This document shows, in pieces, positions 46,171 through 56,974 of a DNA stretch of 64,000 bases; the first letter of the stretch is position 1, and each line of letters starts with the position of its first letter. A model generated the notes under the pieces. That model was not told the origin of the DNA. It made no database searches and saw only the letters and a program-made list of their open reading frames with translations. The DNA comes from Dermacentor variabilis. Lineage: Eukaryota; Arthropoda; Arachnida; Ixodida; Ixodidae. The translations under genes were made by a program, and so were the position numbers. The stretch is from positions 26,061,868 through 26,125,867 of the forward strand of contig NW_027460291.1 of assembly GCF_050947875.1 (NCBI RefSeq). Direction: 5' to 3'.

Positions 46171-48160
46171 AGTGTGTTTCAAGTCATCTTTCTAGGGTAT
46201 CTCATTCAACTGGTGAGACTCTCTGGAAAGGGGCGAATGTATGCATTTCGAATACTCAGCAGCTCGAATTGAACAAAGAGACCTCGTAAACGACTATATC
46301 TTTAGAGGTAAATGTCCACCTTATTTTTGTTATGTTTAATTGGCAGGCTTAATGAGTGTGTACACAGAAGGTAACACTGGCAGACTTAAGATTCTCTTGT
46401 AGATTTCTAGCACTTCTCCGTTAATGTATACTTGTAATGAACAGCGCATTCCTTAGTATGTAACTTTGGTTTATGTTTATGCAAAATTATGAAAATGCGG
46501 ATTTATATTATAAGTTAACCTGTTAGAGTATATTTCGGAATTACTACCGCTTATCTGAGAGAAATATGTACCTGTATCACTGCCATATTCTTTAACGTTG
46601 TAACTTATGTTTATATGGATGCAAAATTGCGAAAATGAGTGCTGCCATTGTAAGTTATCGTGTCTAGAGTGTAGTGGTGCATAGCGAGGTCATGGATTTT
46701 CAATGAAATAACCTATGTGGCGTTCATGCTTTAAATAGAGGTATGTGTTAAAATTACACGTGGGACTTGTCCTTTTATGCAAAATAGCCATTGCACGAGC
46801 TCGTGTGGATGGCCTATACTTGTGCAGTGCCTGTGGCATATGAGTCAAGAATGAGTATATCAGGTGGAGTGCCGGAACTGTGTTGGTACACAGAGAATAA
46901 GCTGCATCTTTAGCTATCTCTTATTTTCGCCTGATCTTCGCGTGAGTGTTCATCGCACAATTATGCCAACAACCATTCACATACCCGTCTTCTAAAAAAG
47001 CGCGAGCTCTAGGTAGAAAAGAACGACAGCAACAAAATAGGCTCGTTAAATGTGCCGTTAAATAACCTACGTTGCCGAGCTACAGGCAGACATGAATGAA
47101 GTTGTACATGGAGAGAGAATTAATTTAACGACACGTTCCAACGTATGGGCCTTGCCCATCGATCAATCTTGCATTTTTCTGGAGCGTGCTGAAACTAAAA
47201 TGGAATGACTGAAAGATACCGGCGTCTCAAAGTAAATAAGGCTTTCGAAACAGACGTGCGTCATCGATTGACAAAGAAGTCATACCTCCGCAAAAAGTTA
47301 TTTTTCCTTACCAGTTGGTGTGCGCAAACTTAACATCGCCCTCACGTGTACTATCATACATTGGTAAATATATTCGTGCGAGAAATTGTTACGCAGGGCA
47401 CCCCCGCATTTCCCGTCGAGGGGGAGCGGTGGCGAAGCGAGTGCGTTTTCTCTCTGCTATGGGGCCAGCACCCCACTTTCCTCGTCGCTCATCACTCTGG
47501 CAAAGGTCGGCACGCCTTCGCTGAGGGTTTCAAATGTTGGCGCTCAATTCGCCGCACCAATTTGTCGTCGCCGAGGTCATGGCGGCCTGACATTGGTCAT
47601 GAAACAAACGGTCACCGGTCGTACGTATCCTTCTGAAGCACGCATTGACCCTCCCCCCCCCTTCCCCACCGTGACCCGCATTTTCCCGCTGCGTCACGCA
47701 CCGCGTAACACGCTCGGGCGGAGAACGCACCGAATCAGCGAGCAGCCGTCTCGCATGGCTCGTCGTAAGCGCTCGGCTTTGCACGGAGCCTTCGTAGTGA
47801 GTACTTGTGTTAACCTCCGCGGGCAGACGAGGAAGGTCCCCCTTATAGAAGGCTGGGCGCGTAGTTGGATGCTATAACGAGAAGCAAAGAGAATCCTGGT
47901 AGTTTGGAAGGCGCGCTGCTCGGGTGCGCACTGTCGGAGGGCGAAGCTACCACCGGGTGGCACGCCTTTCCGCGCGCACGCCAGGAGACAATGCTTCCTG
48001 CCGTTGCACCCGCGTCTCTTCCTAGACAACCAGGAGACCGGGGCGCACCTTCCGCGTAGGAAGAGTGGTCATTCCAGGAAAGACAGCTTTGCGAGCGTCA
48101 TCACAATATTTGGAACATGACGGCGGTTTTGAGCTGGACTCACAACAAAAAACACCCGCT
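46171..48160. other. Upstream region of the secreted-protein gene
   Basis: No coding gene is supportable. About 46.2-47.3 kb is AT-rich. About 47.39-48.06 kb turns GC- and CpG-rich. This could be promoter-proximal DNA or an LTR-like repeat, and the sequence alone does not decide between them. Confidence 0.45.
46410..46676. repeat. Two-unit degenerate tandem repeat, period about 140 bp
   Basis: Unit pattern: TGTAACTT-(x)-TTATG(T/G)TTAT-GCAAAATT-GAAAATG, then TAAGTTA and TAGAGT(A/G)TA. It is seen at about 46457-46535 and again at about 46597-46676, with the preceding CCATATTCTTTA/GCATTCCTTA also shared. Confidence 0.55.
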
Positions 48161-48164
48161 CTCT

Positions 48165-48210
48165 GGACGGGTATATATAGGGTCCCGGGCTGCGCCCCAC
48201 TCGCAGTTGT
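48165..48210 (+). promoter_or_regulatory. Core promoter: TATA box and initiator-like site
   Basis: TATATATA lies at 48172-48179, and a CGCAGTTGT sequence with its A at about 48205 lies some 33 bases further on. This is the spacing expected between a TATA box and an arthropod initiator (TCAGT-like). A GC-rich stretch lies between them. Exon 1 and a consensus donor follow within 90 bases. No transcript data were available. Confidence 0.6.
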
Positions 48211-48290
48211 CAGCTGGCCCAGTCTGCTCGGGTGAAAGTCCGCTGTCCTCGGCTCCAGACCTCGGAGAGCTGACTCCCGCCCCGGCGCAG
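48205..48290 (+). other. Predicted untranslated leader exon (exon 1) of the secreted-protein gene
   Basis: About 86 bases between the initiator-like site and the consensus donor CAG/GTGAGC at 48290/48291. It contains no ATG. Linking it to exon 2 gives a leader with no upstream ATG, so the exon 2 start codon would be the first in the message. The join across 5 kb is inference. Confidence 0.5.
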
Positions 48291-48899
48291 GTGAGCTGCG
48301 ATGCCGGCCTGTGCAGTGCAGTAACATAGGTTAGAGGTCGCTATTTCCAACACATCAGTTATCATCTAAAGCATGCCAACTCTCTGTACACAATTGCGTT
48401 CGTGAGTTCGAGGAGGTAATTTTAACTGCTGCGCACATGAACAACATCCTGATAGGAATATGCCGGTGAGGCAGATAAATGTGCACGGAACTGACATTAC
48501 TGCTAGTTTTCGTACAATTTCTTTGCCAATATTTTGAGCTGTATGTGACTCTTATGTCGGTTTTGTGCTACTTCGCATTCAAACGATGTGCTGGCTCTTT
48601 TTTTGGCTATATTGCAGTTCGCTATGTAATATGTCCTTGCCGCCTTGCTTTCTTGGTTTAAAAGTCCTCGTAAATGCATTTTCATTTCTAGGAGTCTTGT
48701 TTTCCTTCTTCCTTATTTAGCTCTGGTCGGTTCTCTCAGCCTTTCAATGTATTTTAACAATGTGGCAGAACGTCCATTCAAGTATTCTTTCGCTTTCGAT
48801 TCAGTCTTTCATTGTTTATGGCAATTCTTCCCTGTGGAGCTGAATTTGAGTTTAACACTGTGGGATTCTCACCCGTGCTCTTGGGACAAAGGAACGACA

Positions 48900-49366
48900 A
48901 CACAGTAGGGCAAACAATCACAAGGGCATTTATTTCACCTTTCATTGATCAATGCCTGCTAGCCGAGTTGCTATCCACAAAACATGCCGATGGGCGCGCG
49001 ACAAATCTAGGAAGTCCGACTCACCGCGACCCGATAACGAGCGTATATGTTCGCCCCATGCTGGACACCAACGCCTGGTCGTTCGCGTGTACGGTCATGC
49101 GATGGTGGCGCGTTCGAACCAGGCCTCGCTAGACGGTCTCTCGGAAGCCTGGATCGGCGCACGCGCGGAATGTCCGCGCCGCTTGCTGACCGCAGCCAAA
49201 GAGGAAGAGCCTTCTCCTTTCCGCGCCCAAGTAACTCCGCCATTAGGCGGCATTAGCAGCGCAACACTCCCGCCATCTCTCGTATTGCGCTTCAACCACA
49301 CCGACCGCCGCGGGTACTAGGCCACGCGGCGAAGCCGCATCACAGGAGACGGAGCCATGCGGGAAA
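48900..49366 (-). repeat. Possible solo LTR (CpG-rich block)
   Basis: A sharply bounded GC- and CpG-rich block within AT-rich intron. On the minus strand it would begin TGTTGTTTCCCGC near 49366 and carries GTGAAATAAATGCCC near 48930 as a possible poly(A) signal close to its end. It includes GGCGGCATTAGCAGCGCAAC and CCGCCATCTC, similar in style to the GCGCCATCT motif of tick LTRs. No internal region and no clear target-site duplication. Confidence 0.35.
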
Positions 49367-50784
49367 CAACATATCAGGGGACGCGTCAGAGTCGCGCATC
49401 CCCACAATACATACCTCTGGATCTACGAGTTCAACGTAGCATCTAGACCCACAAGGAACCTCTGTGCACTTACAGCGCTTAGCGCTGTTTTTCTACATTC
49501 TACGAAAATGAACGATATGTGTCATTGAAAAAGAAGGCAAAGTAAAAGCAGAATGTCTGTTTTTTTTCAACGTCGTCGACATTATTTCGCGGCACTGTAA
49601 GAACTCTTATAACAACAACAAAATATCGCCGACGATTAGGATACTCCCTAATTCGAAATTTGAGCGCAGCTATATACGCGTTCTCATTTCGCGATATATT
49701 GAGGCATAGAATTTCAGAGGGACATGTAGTAGAGGTCAAGCGCGTCACCTTTTACACATGACTCGTCCAAGTTTCCATTGTAATCGGTGGGGCCCTTTTA
49801 CTTCCAGACAGTACTACGAAATTCGCGTCGCGCATATAGTCAGATTACAAAACGATCGCAAACCAAGACAGTCGAAACAAGCGCGAGTGAGACCGAACTG
49901 AGCAAACCAAACAAGCGAGAGCGAGAGCTGACACGAGCAGACGCTAGTACGAAACGAGCAGTCGGGCGGGTCAGCATGAAACCAGTTTCCCGCGCGCACG
50001 TCACTGATGGGGCCACTCTCATTGGTCTTTGCCTCTCGGCCGTTCGCGGCTCGCGTCTTTCACTGCTCTGCTCGATGACTCGGTTACACCGCCGACTTCG
50101 CCGACGCGCTCCGCAGGGACGGGCCACTAAAAGAATTGCAGTCTAAATAATGTAGTTCTAATATAACTGCCAGGTTGATGGTCTCGCGCGCTTAGGGCCG
50201 TGTAATGGTTGACAACAAGTCTTTGACTCAGATATGAACTTATGCGGGGTGACTTTCTCAAGTCAGGTGGAACAAACAATTCAATTGTAAAAGAAGTGAA
50301 CTATCTATTAAGGTAGGTGCAGGGTTGAATTTTCTTATTTTTTTCGAACTTGTATGGGTTTGACTGTCACTCAGTAAGCACACGTGTCTGACCAACTGAT
50401 TCCATTGTGGGATGATGCTTTCTGACTGGCGGTGTTTAATCTTTCCCTCAAAAGCTGCGCTAGATAAATAGACATAGTGTAGCCTTTTAGTGCGACTACT
50501 TATGCGGCATAAAGCAAGTGCTTAGAAGGGATTTCCACACCAACATATACTTGTGAAAGACGCCCATATGTAAGACATATAGGGTAATAAAGTAAAGAGA
50601 ACAAACAAGAAAAAATTAAAGTTCTTAATGATTTCATTTTTTTCTTTGTTTTCATTTTTTGGTTTGTGCTTCAGGGTTTCTTTACGGAGAGGAAGCTATT
50701 GCGCTTCTTCTGTAGTCGGATAGCGAAGGGAACGAGACGAAGATTGAGTCTATACTCCACATTTGGTCCTGCGACCAAGCAGCA

Positions 50785-51075
50785 GACAGATGAATGAGAA
50801 AAGGGAGGCAGGTTAAACAAGGTCGCGCCTGGTTGGCTACCCTACACGACCCGCTAGTCGTTTCCCAGCTGAGTTCGGGGGTACGCGTTCTTTCCCCCCA
50901 CGGCTGCTGCATTTATATGGGGCGCAATGCGAAGAACGGTCCTGTAGCCTGCATTTGACGCTTGTTAAAGCACCCCAGGGGGTCCAAACTATTCCGCAGC
51001 CATCTCCCCCCCCCTCCCACACACACTACGAGGTGCCTCATAACGAGATAACGGTTTTAGCGCGTAAAGCTCCTA
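50785..51075 (+). repeat. Ruka-like SINE remnant, plus strand
   Basis: Body motifs are visible: GCTGCATTTATATGGGGCGC, then GACGCTTGTTAAAGCACCCC, GGTGCCTCATAACGAG, then GGTTTTAGCGCGTAAAGC. The head before about 50900 reads GGCAGGTTAAACAAGGTCGC and does not match the usual tRNA head, so the copy may be a composite. Confidence 0.6.
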
Positions 51076-51243
51076 GAATTCGTTTTTTTTTTGTTTGCAA
51101 GTGGCGATTCACACCGAAAAAACTTGAAAGGTACATTGAGAGAACAAAACTTTCCTAATAATGAGTTGTGTGAAAAAAATGAAACTCCAAGTCAATTTCA
51201 GCCCAAACTAGAACAGCGCATTGCAAAAATAAAACATAAATAC

Positions 51244-51323
51244 ACTTATCCGGCTGAGAATCCTAAGCATCGTTTAGAGTGCTACTTATCCGGCTGAGAA
51301 TCCTAAGCATCGTTTAGAGTGCT
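51244..51323. repeat. Perfect two-copy tandem repeat, 40-bp unit
   Basis: The unit beginning ACTTATCCGGCTGAGAATCC occurs at 51244-51283 and again, identically, at 51284-51323. The identity of the copies implies a recent duplication or an assembly artefact. Confidence 0.9.
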
Positions 51324-51448
51324 AAATAATAGCGTAAGTTATCGGCTTATAGTATTTCTGTTTGTGGTTTTTCATAGTAGAGAACTCTTTAGATACCTAG
51401 AAGAGTTGATTGTTGGGCTGCTTGGTTTTTCATAATTGTAACAGTAAC

Positions 51449-51544
51449 TTAGCGCAATAAAAACCACAGAGACCAGAAAGGTGGACAGAGACAAGCGCTT
51501 GTCTTTGTCCACCTTTCTTGTCTCTATGGGTTTTATTGCGCTAA
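51449..51544. repeat. 96-bp imperfect palindrome
   Basis: The arms TTAGCGCAATAAAA... and ...TTTTATTGCGCTAA meet at ACAAGCGC/GCTTGT (centre 51496/51497). Each arm is 48 bp with a few mismatches and no spacer. The motif AGACAAGCGCTTGTCT resembles dispersed tick repeats, also hinted at near 15010-15060 and 60400-60490. Confidence 0.85.
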
Positions 51545-53293
51545 ATTGCTCGTTCAACGTAGGAAGCCTTTTCATAACGATTTAGCTCGATTACAATCAA
51601 AACAAAGATGCAGTATATACGTGGAAATAGTTAGCGCGTAAGCCATAATGTCTACAAAGAAGCGTTTCCTCTGATTGCGACCATTAAAATATTTATTCCA
51701 AGCTCCTATCCTGCCTAATCGGTTCAGGCACGGCCTCTTGTAAAGTCCATACCACCGCATGGCAGTGAGAAAATTTAGAAAAAAATGTTTCGGTAAATGA
51801 TACGCACATACTCGCATGCTTGTTAATTCCCTCTAACCGCTACAATATGATACTAGTTTATATCCGATAAATCGGTCGGTCACTGCAAATGAGTTCATAG
51901 TCGGCCGACAGTGGTTGTACCTATTTGCATAGCCGTCTGAGCGCAGTTCCAGGCTTCAGTGATTAGCCACAAGCCACGTTGTGTAACCCCTTCAGCCGGC
52001 AAAAACTGCGAAAGAAAGCACCGACCTATGCGAGTAGACACAACATATTTGCCACACCAATTTTATAGCCGCCACCAGTTCGGCGCGGCTGTAACGCCCT
52101 GTGTTTGACTGCGTATGGTATTTTTAATCGAATTATGCGTGAAACATGCAACATACGTTTTCTCTTAATATCGTTGAAGACAACGAACGAGCCTCGCGGA
52201 AATCCACGCAGGATGGAAGGGGCCTATGATATACATGAACACTACGAACTACAGCTTTTTGTTTTCTTTTTACAAATTTATCGTAACATGCATATGAGAA
52301 GCTTCAGCAATGTTGCCTCCATGGGAATATGGACATGAATCATAATTGAGTGTAGAAACACGAGACATTTTCAACTTCTAGCTAAAAATTCCAAGTATTT
52401 TAGTTGCTCTGTGGCAGGAAAGCACGAAGACAAACTTGCGCGTGAAGGCTGTGTCGAGAGCGTAAATATCTTGCACTGCAAGAATTTTTCTCGCATATTT
52501 AACGCTGTTGCATAATAAACACAGAAAGAAAATTAGAAAGCGAAATTCCAAGCAGATCATTGTTATTGGTTCGTCACACTAAATTTCACATTTTATCTTT
52601 CTGTAAACGAGTTTGAAGGTGAGAGTAAATAGCCAGTCAAGTACACGGAAATGACAAAAATATCTAAAAATGCGAAAGGCAGTGAATTCTTATGTTTTTA
52701 TGCAACATTGAGATCTCTAGCTTGAAGGCTGTTGTAATGTGCGCTGGGAATCATTGTTGATGTGCCTAGTAGCGCGTGTCAAATCATTTTTCGCGAAGAA
52801 CTTCTGGGAATTCTGCTGAATTTAGACCCTGGAGCCAAATACTTTGCCGACCGAACGCAGTATTTCAGACATTTTGATCCTACACGGGCACTTGACACTT
52901 CTCATCCCTTGTGATGATAATACCCATTTGATTATATTACATGGATTGTTTGAACCACATGGCTGCACCTTTTCAGGACGAAAATTGTTTGGAGGTCAAA
53001 CAGAGGTGCATAAACTCACCTCCGTTGGCCTTGGCTTTCGACATTTGCTCAGGCCACCGTCACCCTGAAGTTCTCATAGCGCTGCCATCATTTCTTATTG
53101 CAAAACTATAGGTGAAGTACGCGCGTCTGACAGTTACGGCTTGGTTTCTCAGATTGAGCACTTATGTTACTGTGAGAGTTGAAAATCATACTGTAGTTGG
53201 GGGAGTCTCTAGGAGACCTGTCGCGCCGCACTGACGTTACGCCGAGCTAAACCGATTGCCTAATTATCGTGTCTGTATCTTCTTTCTTTGCAG

Positions 53294-53578
53294 CAGACGT
53301 GACCGTCCATTTTAGGGAGACAGCTGCCGCCCTTGATTGAGCATGAGGCCGAGGCTGAGGCCCTCCATCCTCCTCTGCACCACAGCGTTCGTGTTATTAG
53401 CCCTGATGGTTCATTCGAGCGAAGCAATGGGCCACAAAAAACACAAGAAGATCATGAAAGTCCTCCTGGCACACGCACTGCTGAAGAAGCGCGTCATCCC
53501 AATCCCTATACCATTTCCTCAGGAGTCTCACCACACAAACATCGTGCCGGTGCCGAACCCCATACCGTTCAAAGTGCC
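53294..53578 (+). other. Exon 2 of the secreted-protein gene
   Basis: Bounded by the acceptor TTTCTTTGCAG (ends 53293) and the donor GTGAGT at 53579. It has 49 bases of leader, the ATG at 53343 with A at -3, and 236 coding bases that end with two bases of a split Pro codon. Confidence 0.75.
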
Positions 53579-56500
53579 GTGAGTATCGTAATGCTTCGTA
53601 ATACGAGGTCTACAGCGTACAAAATCTGTTAGGAGCTAGGTCAGATATTGAGAGCTACGTAAAATTCAGCGAAGTTCGGATGCCTTTGGTGGCATTACTT
53701 TGAAGTATAGAATGTGAAAATACAGGTGGTATTCTTTTGTCGCACTGATTGCCCTATGGGGTCGGAATTAAGGCATTGTAGATTAAATCAATATATTCAT
53801 TATTGTTACACGATAGCTTATGAACATATTCTTTTCGCACTAGTGCTTTCACGCACTAGCGGGGAAACGCGATAATTGATGGCACTTTGGTGTCTCAGGG
53901 CATTCCACCAAGTCAGTATTTGTGTAATCAAAACTAGGGTTACAACACAATTTCCATATGCAAATACCCAAGTTACTGGAAAATTCAAGATAGTTGCATT
54001 ATACACATGCTCTGAACTGTTGATAGGATGGCACGATAAATTTCGATGACACGCTATATGCAATTACAATAAATTACGTGAATATATGCAAATCATAAGG
54101 ACTACAAGATGTCTCTTAATTTAGAAGAGAAATCCATTTTGATACTCAGAGGTGCGCAAAATAATGCGATATGCCGCGTTGACTTCTGTGAACGGCAGTG
54201 TGTTGCTGCTCCTGCTATTACGGGACTCTCGGTGCGAATTCGAAACTTCGTAGTTACGTTTTCACGTTTTCTTTGGTTACAATTCACGAGATATAACCAC
54301 TTTTTGCCTTTCTCATATATAAAGACATGCTTTTTCGGCAAATTGTTCGTTTTATGTACAGTCCAAACCAAGTGGATGGTTCATAGGTACTATATGACAA
54401 AAAAAAAAACACTGTCAACACAGTGACTCCTCGAAAACGTTTTGATCCTTAAGGTTGTGCGTAATTTTGATGCTCGAAGCCTAGCCATGATAAAATATCG
54501 CCATGTATATTAATGCAAGGTCCGGGCAGCAAATCGCAGACACTGCTGAAGATATGGTTGTCTTTGATGAAACCAGTGCATAACTTCTATAAAGCGAAAA
54601 TGAGGGCCACAATAGAACGAAACATACTTTGTCGCTGCAGAAAAAAAAAGATAATCAAATGAAAAGGCTGTTGCATGCAGACAGGTTCGCCGTCGCTAAA
54701 TCAGATGAATTTGCGTAACAAAGTAAGAAATATCAAATGACGTGACAAAAACAGCAGCGCCGACCCTGGAACACGCGCGATTCGGAACAGAGTTGAGCAT
54801 GTTGTTAATAGCCAACCGGAAAATATATAATGTGCATGCCGAGTTTGAACCAGAAAAAAAATATAAGCCATTCCACTCTGTGAGGGTGGATGACCAGCGA
54901 AGCTGGGTAGCACACGCCAAATACGTGACACAATTTTGAACAAAGGTACTAACACATTTACTGTCTTGAGCGGTGGTCATCGTGACGAAAGGTGCGCACA
55001 CACCTTTATTATTATACATCCGCGTTCATTCATGTCATACATTGGTGTGTTCATTTCGCGATATTTCGAAGCAAATAATTTGCGACCGCAATCACCGTAC
55101 CGACTGGCCGGGTACAGTCAGCGCCTTCGCAGAGGGCGGGTCAGTATAGGAACGCTGGCATGATGAGCGGAAATGGAGCCAGCTGTTGAAGACAAGGAAC
55201 GCACGAGCAGGGGCACGGGCGCGTTCACGCGGTTACGCCGAGGGACGCCCACAACCGATTTGCGGTAGAAGACGACGACGAACCCGCAAGCAGTGGCACG
55301 AGCCCGCGATGATGATGGTAGTTTTTTTGCTCACACGCATTTGTTAACAGACACAAAAAATTCAGGGAACCCAAAGCACAAACAGCTTCGCTATAAAAAA
55401 TTATGCGGATCCCTCGCCCTGTAGGAATCGATGTAAGCGAAGCTTTGTATGCTGCTTGCTTTGATTGACGATAATAGGCGGTGACGTGGGCGGCAAATAG
55501 AGAGACAGACAAACAATAACTTTATTGACAAGGTCCTGAAAAGCGCTGCCCGAGGGCGGAGCTGCGAACCCCTCCCACGTGGGCATAGTAGGACGAGCCT
55601 AACCACCGCACTGTGGGCCCACTGGGCCGCCCAAGTTTGCCGTGAAAGCTTTGAGCTCTGGATGGCAGAGCTCGATTCTTCTTCCGTGATGCGATTGGAC
55701 CTCTGTAACGAGCGGCATCGAATGTCTTATTTCTTCAGCATTTAGTCCAATACATGAGCGACGAGTTCATGTTAAACGTTGCCTTGTGTGCACCACTGCT
55801 GTTTGTCTGCTTAGTGCACAGAACACACACGAAGACGTGTTTGCTTGAGGCGTTGTTGTGCGCCATTGCTCATAATCTCTGGCAGGGTTGAGCATTACCA
55901 TTGCCTCACATGGCACATCCCATCGTGGTTGAAGTGTTAAGCTTTAATTGAGCAATGGGATGCAAGGAATTCAATTAATTGTGATTATTATTTGTATACA
56001 TTGTATAGCATCATTCGTGGTCTGCACCACGTTTAGCTGCATAGCGAAGACGCTCCTGTCCCGCGTGATACGTCTATCAGGCCTGGGTGTCCTAAATGCT
56101 GAGTGCATGTTTTGGAGTACACGTTTTGGTGCTCCTTCTGCAAATGTGGCCAGCACGCTGTTGAAACGCCAACTCCGTGAGATCTCTTCAGGCTATGGAC
56201 GATTGTAATGTTTACACTATCAAAGCCCGGCACGCGACCTCCCTCCACAGGCCAGAATCTTTATTTGTGTCGCATAGGAAAGCAAGCACAGCACGAGCCA
56301 TACGCACAAACTGTGGAACGCTGCCGTAGCGGCGCCGGCCGACATGCGCGGAGGCGAGCGCCATCTGGGGGGTGTTGCAAGGAACCGAGCGGCGTGCGCA
56401 AGCAAGACTACAGCAGCAGCAGCGCCTTGAAAGTCGGGAGCAGAGGCAAAGAAAGCTTCGGAATAAGGGTTACGCAAATCCAATGCGTTGGGACATACAT

Positions 56501-56885
56501 AAAGGAAAGCACGCGCCGCGAATAACGACGCCCTTGCGCGACTCCTATTGCGCTCCTCAACTTCTGCGCCAGTTCCCGACATCCTCAGGGCCGTCTTGCC
56601 AGCTCGCGGAAACACTCACAGACCAACAGCAGACAGGTCTGATATTGTAAAGGGTCTGTATAACGTTCCACAAACGCGCTACGCGATCACATTTCTCGAT
56701 ACTGCAACCCGTGTAAAGGATGCAAGGTAATCTCCTAGGCCGGCAGACAGGCAGAAAAGCAAGCAAATGCCTGCAAATCGGAGAACTGGGGAAAGGAATG
56801 CTTCCCGTTGTAAGTGCGGAAGAATTCAAGCAGGCATATATTGCCCGCTGTGCAGTCAGAGTGCTGCTATCTATCTATCTATCTA

Positions 56886-56974
<89 letters not shown>

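Larger units (their letters stand above)
48291..53293 (+). other. Predicted intron 1 (about 5.0 kb)
   Basis: Donor GTGAGC at 48291. Acceptor TCTTTCTTTGCAG ending at 53293, with a good pyrimidine tract. The acceptor is followed at once by another CAG, so splicing could also use 53296 (a NAGNAG site), which would change only the leader. It holds an LTR-like CpG-rich block, a SINE remnant and two small repeats, listed separately. The rest is anonymous. Confidence 0.5.

Noticed and set aside
47315..48060. GC-rich open frames upstream of the promoter (for example 47386-47877 and the minus frame 47694-48029)
   Set aside because: Long frames on both strands at the same place reflect low stop-codon frequency in GC-rich DNA. 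No domains.
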